Positions 7,088-13,479 of a stretch of 16,472 bases of DNA are shown here, in pieces. The notes beneath the pieces were generated by a model. The model was not told where the DNA came from, did not search any database, and worked only from the letters and a program-made list of their open reading frames with translations. Positions within the stretch are counted from its first letter, which is position 1; each line of letters opens with the position of its first letter. The position numbers and the translations under genes are program-made. Source of the DNA: Chromatiales bacterium (lineage in GTDB: Bacteria > Pseudomonadota > Gammaproteobacteria > Thiohalospirales > Thiohalospiraceae); the NCBI GenBank assembly GCA_026984715.1, contig JALSRO010000146.1, forward strand, positions 1 to 16,472. Direction: 5' to 3'.

Positions 7088-8446
7088 ATGTTCGACAATC
7101 TCAGTGAACGCCTGGCACGCACGCTGAAAAATCTGCGCGGGCAGGGGCGGCTTACCGAGGAGAATATCAAGGATACACTGCGTGAGGTTCGCATGGCTCT
7201 GCTGGAGGCGGATGTCGCCTTGCCGGTGGTGCGGGACTTCATTGCCCGCGTGCGCGAGCGCGCGGTAGGCAAGGAGGTGATGACCAGCCTCTCTCCCGGG
7301 CAGGCCCTGATCAAGGTGGTACAGCAAGAGCTGATCTCACTGATGGGTGAGGCCAACGATGCGCTCAATCTCGCCGCTACACCTCCCGCTGTAATCCTCA
7401 TGGCTGGTCTGCAGGGTTCGGGCAAGACCACTACGACCGGTAAGCTGGCGCGCTGGTTGAAGGAGCGTCAGAACAGGTCGGTGATGGTTGTGAGTACCGA
7501 CGTGTACCGCCCGGCGGCTATCCAGCAGCTGGAGACGGTTGCCGCGCAGGTGGGCGCCGTCTTCTTTCCCAGCGAATCCAGCCAGAAGCCGGTGGCGATT
7601 GCCAGGGCAGCACTACAGGAGGCGCGCACGCAGTTCGTGGACGTTCTCATAGTGGATACTGCCGGTCGTCTGCATGTGGACAGTGAGATGATGGACGAGG
7701 TCAAGCGGCTGCACGAGGCGCTGAATCCTGTGGAGACGCTGTTCGTGGTGGACAGCATGACCGGACAGGATGCAGCCAATACCGCCAGGGCCTTCGACGA
7801 GCAGCTGGCTCTGACCGGTGTCATCCTCACCAAGGCGGATGGTGATGCACGCGGGGGGGCGGCTCTCTCCATCCGTCAAATTACCGGCAAGCCGATCAAG
7901 TTCCTTGGTGTGGGTGAAAAAAACAGTGCGCTGGAGCCCTTCCATCCCGATCGGGTCGCTTCCCGCATTCTCGGTATGGGCGATGTTCTCAGCCTCATCG
8001 AAGAGGTCGAGCAGAAGGTCGACAAGGCCGAAGCGCAGAAGCTGGCACGGAAGATCAAAAAGGGCAGGGGGTTCGATCTGGAGGATTTTCGTTCCCAACT
8101 GCAGCAGATGAAGAAGATGGGAGGTATCGCCGGGATGCTCGACAAGCTGCCCGGCATGGGAAACCTGCCCAGCGGTGTCAAAGAGAAGGTCAACGAAGGG
8201 GATATGGTCCGTCTGGAAGCGATCATCAACTCCATGACACCGCTTGAGCGTCGCCGCCCCGAAATAATCAAGGGGTCCCGCAAACGGCGTATCGCCATGG
8301 GTTCCGGAACCCGGATCCAGGATGTCAACCGTCTGCTCAAACAGTTCAGACAGATGCAGAAGATGATGAAAAAGATGTCTGGCGGAGGAGTGGCAAAGAT
8401 GATGCGGGGGCTGAAAGGGCGCATGCCCCCGGGGATGCCTTTCTGA
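7088..8446 (+). CDS. ffh: Signal recognition particle protein Ffh
   Basis: Ffh is the SRP54-type GTPase that binds 4.5S RNA and signal sequences of nascent inner-membrane proteins and delivers them to FtsY. The 452-residue product is full length. The N domain covers about 1-90, and the G domain has GLQGSGKTT (107-115), DTAGR (190-194) and TKADGD (248-253). The methionine-rich M domain (about 327-440) has the RNA-binding region around SRKRRIAMGSG (397-407) and ends in PPGMPF. Start is the ATG 7088, preceded by GAGG with 6 bases spacing and giving the standard MFDNLSERL beginning; an in-frame TTG at 7076 is rejected. It stands just upstream of the rpsP operon, as in Pseudomonas and E. coli, but has its own promoter. 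Nothing unusual is seen. Confidence 0.98.
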   Translation: MFDNLSERLARTLKNLRGQGRLTEENIKDTLREVRMALLEADVALPVVRDFIARVRERAVGKEVMTSLSPGQALIKVVQQELISLMGEANDALNLAATPPAVILMAGLQGSGKTTTTGKLARWLKERQNRSVMVVSTDVYRPAAIQQLETVAAQVGAVFFPSESSQKPVAIARAALQEARTQFVDVLIVDTAGRLHVDSEMMDEVKRLHEALNPVETLFVVDSMTGQDAANTARAFDEQLALTGVILTKADGDARGGAALSIRQITGKPIKFLGVGEKNSALEPFHPDRVASRILGMGDVLSLIEEVEQKVDKAEAQKLARKIKKGRGFDLEDFRSQLQQMKKMGGIAGMLDKLPGMGNLPSGVKEKVNEGDMVRLEAIINSMTPLERRRPEIIKGSRKRRIAMGSGTRIQDVNRLLKQFRQMQKMMKKMSGGGVAKMMRGLKGRMPPGMPF

Positions 8447-8471
8447 AACCGGTGACCGGAGCGGAATGGCG

Positions 8472-8502
8472 GAATACGATATATATCGTTGCCGGGTTGA
8501 CA
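8472..8502 (+). repeat. Intergenic repeat copy 1 (palindrome plus TTGCCGGGTT)
   Basis: A 31-base element begins GAATACG, carries the perfect 14-base palindrome ACGATATATATCGT (8476-8489), and continues TGCCGGGTTGACA. It is 28/31 identical to 13389-13419. It sits 25 bases after the ffh stop and just before the rpsP promoter. Its last six bases are a consensus-like TTGACA. Function is unknown; it could be a regulator-binding site or a small dispersed repeat. Confidence 0.7.
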
Positions 8503-8512
8503 GCCACCTGCT

Positions 8513-8541
8513 TTGATTATTCTCGTAAAGGCGCGTACAAT
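8513..8541 (+). promoter_or_regulatory. Sigma70 promoter of the rpsP-rimM-trmD-rplS operon
   Basis: TTGATT (8513-8518) and TACAAT (8536-8541) are separated by exactly 17 bases, a good vegetative promoter. Initiation near 8548 leaves a leader of about 60 bases before rpsP. The repeat element with the palindrome ends 10 bases upstream of the -35 box. Confidence 0.7.
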
Positions 8542-8609
8542 TAACTGTTTAACCTTGGCCGCAGTTTGTGGCGGCCGCAACGAGCGATTAACTGGAGAAC
8601 GAACCGGCA

Positions 8610-8870
8610 ATGGTAACCATTCGCATGTCCCGTGGTGGCGCCAAGAAGCGCCCCTTCTATCACGTCGTCGTCACCGACAGCCGTAACCGTCGTGACGGGC
8701 GCTATATTGAGCGTCTGGGTTTTTATAACCCCCTGGCCAAGGAGAATGAAGAGGCATTGCGGCTTGATATGGAGCGCATCAACTACTGGCTCTCCAAGGG
8801 AGCCAAGGCTTCGGATCGCGTCGCCAGCCTGATCAGGCAACAGCCGACCGGTGAGGTGGCTGCGGAGTAG
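8610..8870 (+). CDS. rpsP: 30S ribosomal protein S16
   Basis: S16 is a primary assembly protein of the small ribosomal subunit. The 86-residue product is of normal length and has the family opening [20 protein letters not shown], the [19 protein letters not shown] segment (23-41) and the [16 protein letters not shown] segment (56-71). The ATG follows GGAG (8594-8597) at a rather long 12-base spacing. It is the first gene of the conserved rpsP-rimM-trmD-rplS operon, driven by the promoter immediately upstream. Confidence 0.98.
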   Translation: MVTIRMSRGGAKKRPFYHVVVTDSRNRRDGRYIERLGFYNPLAKENEEALRLDMERINYWLSKGAKASDRVASLIRQQPTGEVAAE

Positions 8871-8921
8871 CGGCTCCACCCCCAAGGGTCGCCGGGCTGT
8901 CCATACACTCTTGTAACAAAC

Positions 8922-9434
8922 GTGACCGAGGCGGGTAAGCGCAGAATTGCCGTTGGCCGGATCAGTGGATTGTACGGGGTACGTGGCTGGGTGAGAGTCT
9001 ACTCCTATACCGAGCCGCGGGAGGCGATCGTCGGTTACTCTCCCTGGTGGGTCAGGGTGGCGGGCCACTGGCAGGAGATGCAGGTGGCCGGGGGACGCAG
9101 GCATGGCAAGGGTGTGATAGCCCGTCTCGACGGGTGTACAGATCGTGACGAGGCGGCAGCGCTGGTTGGATCCGACATCGCCATCCGGCGCTCCCAGTTG
9201 CCGGAGACAGTGGCTGGTGAATATTACTGGGCCGATCTGATCGGCATGGCTGTGGTTACCCTTGACGGGAGAGAGCTGGGGGTGGTCAAGAGCCTGATGG
9301 AGACCGGCGCCAACGATGTGCTGGTAGTGGAGGGCGAACGGGAGCGGTTGATTCCCTATCTCCACCCGGACGTGGTGACGGATGTGGATCTGGAAACGGG
9401 GCGAATACGGGTCGATTGGGATCCGGAATTCTGA
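8922..9434 (+). CDS. rimM: Ribosome maturation factor RimM
   Basis: RimM binds S19 and helps mature the 3' domain of 16S rRNA in the 30S subunit. The 170-residue product has the N-terminal RimM domain (about 8-92; VGRISGLYGVRGWVRVYSYT at 11-30) and the C-terminal PRC-barrel (about 99-168; YYWADLIG at 101-108, TGANDVLVV at 128-136, LIPY at 143-146). The start is a GTG at 8922 with no recognisable Shine-Dalgarno sequence, 51 bases after rpsP. Low translation relative to S16 is known for this operon in E. coli and would fit. It is followed 15 bases later by trmD. Confidence 0.96.
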   Translation: MTEAGKRRIAVGRISGLYGVRGWVRVYSYTEPREAIVGYSPWWVRVAGHWQEMQVAGGRRHGKGVIARLDGCTDRDEAAALVGSDIAIRRSQLPETVAGEYYWADLIGMAVVTLDGRELGVVKSLMETGANDVLVVEGERERLIPYLHPDVVTDVDLETGRIRVDWDPEF

Positions 9435-9449
9435 ACCACCGCTGGCTGA

Positions 9450-10241
9450 ATGATGCGCTTCGATGTCGTTACCCTGTTCCCGGAGATGTTTGCTGCTGTT
9501 ACCGGCTCCGGGATAACGGGCAGAGCGGCGCAGTCCGGGCTGCTGCGGCTGGAGTGCTGGAACCCCCGCGACTACACCCGGGACAGGCACCGCACCGTGG
9601 ATGACCGACCCTACGGAGGCGGGCCCGGGATGGTGATGATGTTGGAACCATTGCGTGCAGCCATCCACTCTGCGCGACAGGCGGTGGCGACGCCGGCCCG
9701 GGTAATTCACCTCTCTCCCCAGGGGCGGCGGCTCGATCAGGCGGCTGTCGAGCGGTTGGCGCAGGAACAGCGGCACATTCTGGTTGCCGGGCGCTATGAA
9801 GGGGTCGATGAACGCCTCATCGAGAGCGAAGTGGATGAAGAGCTGTCCATCGGGGACTATATCCTGAGCGGTGGTGAGCTGGCGGCGATGGTGGTGATCG
9901 ATGCGGTGATCCGCCTTGTCCCGGGGGTCCTCGGCCATGCGGAGTCGGCGCCACAGGACTCCTTTGCCCAAGGGCTGCTGGATTGTCCTCACTATACTCG
10001 CCCTGAGCGGATAGACGGCCAGTCGGTGCCGGATGTTCTGCTCAGCGGAGACCATCGGGCGATAGCTCGTTGGCGTGAGAAACAGGCGCTGGGGCGGACC
10101 TGGCAGCGCCGGCCCGATCTGTTGGAGAAACTGGATTTGAGCGAGCGGCAGCGGACCCTGCTGCAGGAATATATCGACGAGCGGGGTCAGAAGAAATTGA
10201 TTGAACTTGTTTCAGGAGAGAACGATGAGCAACATCATTGA
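9450..10241 (+). CDS. trmD: tRNA (guanine-N1)-methyltransferase TrmD
   Basis: TrmD methylates G37 of tRNAs that read CNN codons, using S-adenosylmethionine, and prevents +1 frameshifting. The 263-residue product is slightly longer than usual (about 250) and carries the SPOUT trefoil-knot motifs: [15 protein letters not shown] (111-125), [11 protein letters not shown] (133-143) and [11 protein letters not shown] (176-186, with D178 as the expected catalytic base), plus LLSGDH at 197-202. There are tandem ATGs at 9450 and 9453 and no strong ribosome site, suggesting coupling to rimM. The 3' end overlaps the rplS start by 17 bases, so trmD and rplS are also probably translationally coupled; the overlap accounts for the extra C-terminal residues ([12 protein letters not shown]). 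Confidence 0.97.
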   Translation: MMRFDVVTLFPEMFAAVTGSGITGRAAQSGLLRLECWNPRDYTRDRHRTVDDRPYGGGPGMVMMLEPLRAAIHSARQAVATPARVIHLSPQGRRLDQAAVERLAQEQRHILVAGRYEGVDERLIESEVDEELSIGDYILSGGELAAMVVIDAVIRLVPGVLGHAESAPQDSFAQGLLDCPHYTRPERIDGQSVPDVLLSGDHRAIARWREKQALGRTWQRRPDLLEKLDLSERQRTLLQEYIDERGQKKLIELVSGENDEQHH

Positions 10242-10890
10242 TCAGTTGGAAGCGGAGCAGATGAACCGTGAGGTACCCGAGTTCGGTGCAGGTGACACCG
10301 TGGTGGTCCAGGTCAAGGTTAAGGAGGGGAACCGGGAGCGCCTGCAGGCATTCGAAGGGGTCGTGATTGCCAAGCGCAACCGTGGTTTGAATTCCGCCTT
10401 CACGGTGCGCAAGATCTCCCATGGAGAAGGGGTGGAGCGGGTATTCCAGACCTACAGCCCTGCGATTGCCGAGATCAAGGTCAAACGGCGTGGAGACGTA
10501 CGCCGGGCCAAGCTCTACTACCTCCGCGAGCGTCGCGGCAAGGCGGCCCGCATCAAGGAGAAACTGGTCTTCAGCGGCGCTGCCAAGACAGGAAAGAAGG
10601 CCGCCTCCAAGAGCCGTGCTTCCGCGGCCGAAGCCGACGATTTGACCCGCATCGAAGGGATCGGACCGAAGATATCCGGGTTGCTGGCCGAAGCCGGGAT
10701 CACCACTTTTGCCGATCTGGCTGGAGCCACTTCCGACCGGCTTCGCGAGATTCTGGCAGAGGCAGGAGGCACCTTCGCCTCCCACGATCCCGAAACCTGG
10801 CCCAGACAGGCAGAGCTGGCGCGGGACGGCCAGTGGGATGAGCTGAAGGTCTGGCAGGATGAGTTGGACGGAGGCCGGGAAAAATCCTGA
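10225..10890 (+). CDS. rplS: 50S ribosomal protein L19 with a C-terminal helix-hairpin-helix extension
   Basis: L19 lies at the 30S-50S interface. Residues 1-115 are an ordinary full-length L19 ([15 protein letters not shown] at 18-32, [19 protein letters not shown] at 39-57, [20 protein letters not shown] at 86-105). After a Lys/Ala/Ser linker (116-136) comes an extra domain to residue 221. It contains the HhH-like [17 protein letters not shown] (138-154) and [17 protein letters not shown] (161-177), then [20 protein letters not shown] (187-206). The total of 221 residues is about twice the normal 115. The reading frame is continuous, so this is a fusion and not a read-through error. AGGAG at 10214-10218 with 6-base spacing fixes the ATG at 10225; it overlaps trmD by 17 bases. 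The role of the extension is unknown; nucleic-acid or protein binding is inferred from the HhH character. Confidence 0.95.
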   Translation: MSNIIDQLEAEQMNREVPEFGAGDTVVVQVKVKEGNRERLQAFEGVVIAKRNRGLNSAFTVRKISHGEGVERVFQTYSPAIAEIKVKRRGDVRRAKLYYLRERRGKAARIKEKLVFSGAAKTGKKAASKSRASAAEADDLTRIEGIGPKISGLLAEAGITTFADLAGATSDRLREILAEAGGTFASHDPETWPRQAELARDGQWDELKVWQDELDGGREKS

Positions 10891-10921
10891 GTCAGTCAGG
10901 GCCATGGCGTGGCCTCCGTCC
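10866..10921 (+). other. Long inverted repeat spanning the rplS stop codon
   Basis: GGACGGAGGCC (10866-10876) is perfectly complementary to GGCCTCCGTCC (10911-10921), an 11-base-pair stem with a 34-base loop that includes the rplS stop codon. Competing smaller stems exist: GGCCA/TGGCC inside the loop and GGCCG/CGGCC at 10933-10945. No T-run follows, so a classical intrinsic terminator is unlikely; an mRNA-stability or processing element at the operon end is possible. Confidence 0.5.
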
Positions 10922-10964
10922 GGCAGGGCAGAGGCCGCTTCGGCCATCGAGGGAGTTTGGTGCC

Positions 10965-11447
10965 TTGGCTGAATATCAGGCAGTGATCGAAGCCCCCTTC
11001 GGCCTGCCTGGGTGCCGGATAGGGATCCGGGTCATGCGCCAGGCACTGGTTGGAATCGACTACCTCTTTTCAGCTGTCGAACCCGTTGACCCGGTCACTC
11101 CTTGCGCAACCGCGGTGGTCAACCAGCTGAACGCCTACTTCGACAGTGCGGGTCACCACTTCACTCTTCCCGTCGAGCTGCGGGGTACCCCGTTTCAGCG
11201 GCGGGTGTGGAGGGCGTTGGCCGCCATTCCTTGCGGTGCAACGCGCAGCTATGGCCTGCTTGCCGCCGAGCTGGGTACCAGTGCGCGAGCCGTCGGCAAC
11301 GCCTGCCGGGTCAACCCGGTTCCAGTGGTTATCCCCTGTCATCGTGTCACCTCCGCCTCCAGCATCGGGGGTTATGCCGGGGAGACGGAAGGGGCCAATA
11401 TCTCAATCAAGCGCTGGTTACTGGCACATGAAACAGAACAGGGATGA
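10965..11447 (+). CDS. ogt: Methylated-DNA--protein-cysteine S-methyltransferase (Ogt/AGT)
   Basis: This is a suicide repair protein that moves the alkyl group from O6-alkylguanine (and O4-alkylthymine) in DNA to its own cysteine. The 160-residue product has a short variable N-terminal domain and the complete C-terminal DNA-binding domain: GTPFQRRVWRALAAIPCGAT (74-93), the helix-turn-helix arginine-finger segment SARAVGNACRVNP (106-118), and the active site IPCHRV (123-128, acceptor C125), followed by GGYAGE. The start is a TTG at 10965, supported by GAGGGAG (10949-10955) at 9-base spacing; no ATG is available in frame nearby. It overlaps the start of xerD by 20 bases. It has no Ada-type regulatory domain. 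In related genomes the space between rplS and xerD lacks this gene or holds another one. Confidence 0.92.
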   Translation: MAEYQAVIEAPFGLPGCRIGIRVMRQALVGIDYLFSAVEPVDPVTPCATAVVNQLNAYFDSAGHHFTLPVELRGTPFQRRVWRALAAIPCGATRSYGLLAAELGTSARAVGNACRVNPVPVVIPCHRVTSASSIGGYAGETEGANISIKRWLLAHETEQG

Positions 11448-12348
11448 GCTTGCAGATACGGATTGCAGCGAGATTGAGGCCTTTCTCGATGCGATGTGGA
11501 TGGAGCGTGGCCTGAGCGCCAATACGTTGGCGGCCTATCGGAACGATCTGCGTGGGCTTGCCCGCTGGTTACGGCGCAGCTATCACCTCTCTCTCAGGGA
11601 GGCTACCCGGGAAACCTTGCTGGCTTACCTGGCTTCACGCATCAGCGGGGGTGCGCGTCCCCGCTCGAGCTCGCGCCTGCTCTCCAGCATCCACGGCTTC
11701 TATGGTTACCTGATCCGGGAAGGTCATCTGCGGGAGGATCCCAGCAGTCGCATCGATGCCCCCAAGGTGGGGCGCTCCATCCCCAGGAGCTTGAGCGAGG
11801 CGGAGGTGGAGCAACTGTTGGCAGCGCCGGATACCGATACTCCTCTGGGGTTGCGCGATCGTTCGATGCTGGAGTTGATGTACGCCAGCGGATTGCGAGT
11901 CTCGGAACTGGTAAAGTTGCAGGCTCCTCAGCTGAACATGCGCCAGGGAGTGGTGAGGATTTCCGGTAAGGGTGGGCGGGAGCGCTTGATCCCGTTGGGA
12001 GATGAAGCGTTGAAGTGGTTGGAGCGCTATCTGGCCGATGCCAGGCCGGTGTTGATCCATGGCCACTCTAGTGAGGTACTGTATGTCACCCACCGCGGTG
12101 GTGGCATGACCCGGCAGGCTTTCTGGCATCTCATCAAGCGCCACGCGCGCAAAGCAGGGGTCACCACCGCTCTTTCACCCCATACCTTGCGCCATGCCTT
12201 TGCCACACATCTGTTGAACCATGGAGCCGATCTGCGTGTGGTGCAGATGCTGTTGGGGCACAGTGATCTCTCTACCACACAGATCTACACTCATATCGCC
12301 CGGGCACGCCTGCAGGAGTTGCACTCCCGGCACCATCCGCGGGGGTGA
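11428..12348 (+). CDS. xerD: Tyrosine recombinase XerD
   Basis: XerD acts with XerC and FtsK at dif to resolve chromosome dimers. The 306-residue product has the N-terminal SAM-like core-binding domain (about 12-100) and the catalytic domain with a full set of active-site residues: R157 (ASGLRVSEL), K181 (GKGGRERLIPLG), H252 and R255 (PHTLRHAFATHLL), H278 (LLGHSDLSTTQ) and the nucleophile Y287 (IYTHI). The choice of XerD over XerC rests on the neighbour dsbC, the order also found in E. coli and Pseudomonas. The ATG at 11428 lies inside the end of ogt and has no obvious ribosome site, so translation is probably coupled to ogt. A longer open frame extends upstream but runs through ogt and is not used. 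Confidence 0.95.
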   Translation: MKQNRDELADTDCSEIEAFLDAMWMERGLSANTLAAYRNDLRGLARWLRRSYHLSLREATRETLLAYLASRISGGARPRSSSRLLSSIHGFYGYLIREGHLREDPSSRIDAPKVGRSIPRSLSEAEVEQLLAAPDTDTPLGLRDRSMLELMYASGLRVSELVKLQAPQLNMRQGVVRISGKGGRERLIPLGDEALKWLERYLADARPVLIHGHSSEVLYVTHRGGGMTRQAFWHLIKRHARKAGVTTALSPHTLRHAFATHLLNHGADLRVVQMLLGHSDLSTTQIYTHIARARLQELHSRHHPRG

Positions 12349-12404
12349 ACTTTTCTGTCCTGCCGCGACTCAAAATCCATTCCAATCAATCAGAGAAAAA
12401 AGTT

Positions 12405-13139
12405 ATGAAAAAAGTCTATGTCCTTTCGGCCCTGCTTGGACTGTTCGCCGGTAGCGGTCTGCTCCATGCGGAGGTGGATGCCGAAGCGGCGGTGCGGGCC
12501 GCCGTGAAGAAGATGACCCAGGGCAGGGTCGAGCCGGACACCATCCGGCCAGCGGCCGCAGCCGGCCTCTACGAAGTGGTCATTGGCACCCAGATCGTCT
12601 ATGTCACCCCGGACGGCCGCTATCTGCTCAACGGGGATCTGATCGATGTGGCGCAGCATCGCAACATCAGTGATGAGCGCCGTTCCAGCCTCTACAAGGC
12701 GGCCATCGACAAGGTGGGAGAGGATTCGATGATCGTCTTCTCCCCCGGGCCGGGCAAGGTGAAACACACCGTCACCATCTTTACCGATATCGACTGTCCC
12801 TACTGCCGCAAGCTGCATCACGAGATAGACAGCTATCTGAAAGAGGGTATCGAGGTGCGTTATCTGGCGTTCCCGCGCGCCGGCCTGGGTTCCGATTCCT
12901 ACAAAAAGGCGGTTTCGGTCTGGTGCGCAAAGGATCGGGCAGCGGCCATGACCAAGGCAAAGAATGGTGAAGAGATCGAGGCGAAGAGTTGTGACAATCC
13001 GGTACAACGGCACATGGAGCTGGTACGCGAGCTGGGTGTCAACGCCACCCCCACTATCTTTCTCGAGGATGGCCGCCGCGTTCCCGGTTATGTTCCTGCC
13101 AAGCGCCTGCTTAAGTTGCTGGAGCAGGGTAAATCGTAG
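12405..13139 (+). CDS. dsbC: Thiol:disulfide interchange protein DsbC
   Basis: DsbC is the periplasmic disulfide isomerase, kept reduced by DsbD. The 244-residue precursor has a signal peptide (MKKVYVLSALLGLFAGSGLLHA, cleavage after about residue 22; the lipobox Cys is absent), an N-terminal dimerisation domain (about 25-85), a linker helix, and a thioredoxin-fold domain. The active site is CPYC at 131-134 and the cis-proline loop is ATPT at 214-217 (P216). A second cysteine pair (C174, C196) corresponds to the structural disulfide of E. coli DsbC. Start is the ATG at 12405 after AGAGAAAA; an in-frame upstream ATG at 12345 is rejected because it would bury the signal peptide. It follows xerD by 56 bases, as in the conserved xerD-dsbC pair. 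The usual next genes (recJ or hom-thrC) do not follow. Confidence 0.95.
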   Translation: MKKVYVLSALLGLFAGSGLLHAEVDAEAAVRAAVKKMTQGRVEPDTIRPAAAAGLYEVVIGTQIVYVTPDGRYLLNGDLIDVAQHRNISDERRSSLYKAAIDKVGEDSMIVFSPGPGKVKHTVTIFTDIDCPYCRKLHHEIDSYLKEGIEVRYLAFPRAGLGSDSYKKAVSVWCAKDRAAAMTKAKNGEEIEAKSCDNPVQRHMELVRELGVNATPTIFLEDGRRVPGYVPAKRLLKLLEQGKS

Positions 13140-13479
13140 TTACACAAACTGGTTACTTACTGGTTGAGTGGTGATCTGTCGAGCCGTCCCATTGGTGTAC
13201 AGAACCATCGTGGAGTGACTCCATCAAGGTGAAGGGGAGCTGGAAGAGGCAGGTACCGGATCTGCGCTCCGGCACGCAGGACAGGGATGTCCGGGGGCGC
13301 GAGTGCAGGAACCCACCGGGGCGATCTTGGCAAGGGGGAGAGCCTTGCCTGCACACTGTGCCTTGTTCCGGCGCCTGCCCGAAGCCCTGAATGCGACATA
13401 TATCGTTGCCGGGTTAACAATAATATGGAGTAGTGTCCCGGAGAAGGTGCCGTTTGAAAAACACCCATAGGAACCAGCG
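13140..13479. other. 340-base hairpin-rich intergenic region after dsbC
   Basis: No convincing gene is present. The region contains, in order, a direct repeat of ACTGGTT (about 13148 and 13159) and an odd palindrome TGGAGTGACTCCA (13211-13223). Three stems follow: CTGCG/CGCAG (13262-13266 with 13275-13279), GGACA/TGTCC closed by a GGGA loop (13279-13292), and GGCAAGG/CCTTGCC (13329-13335 with 13343-13349). The last is nested in GTGCAG/CTGCAC (13303-13308 with 13349-13354). The intergenic repeat copy and the ribosome site of the next gene are at the right end. It could be a REP-like repeat or a structured RNA. Confidence 0.5.
13389..13419 (+). repeat. Intergenic repeat copy 2 (imperfect palindrome plus TTGCCGGGTT)
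   Basis: This copy is 28/31 identical to 8472-8502, with differences only at the fifth, ninth and twenty-eighth positions. The palindrome is slightly degraded (GCGACATATATCGT). It ends 60 bases before the ATG of the peptidase-barrel gene, in the same orientation to the downstream gene as copy 1 has to rpsP. An AT-rich TAATAT follows at 13421-13426. Confidence 0.7.

Noticed and set aside
8447..8471. Terminator after ffh based on CCGGTGACCGG
   Set aside because: The stem has only four base pairs and no T-run follows.
8541..10055. Long open frame (504 codons) on the minus strand opposite rpsP-rimM-trmD
   Set aside because: It overlaps three certain genes and its translation shows no recognisable protein features.
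11146..11427. N-terminal extension of xerD to a 400-residue protein
   Set aside because: The extension runs through ogt in another frame; XerD proteins are about 300 residues and the ATG at 11428 gives that length.
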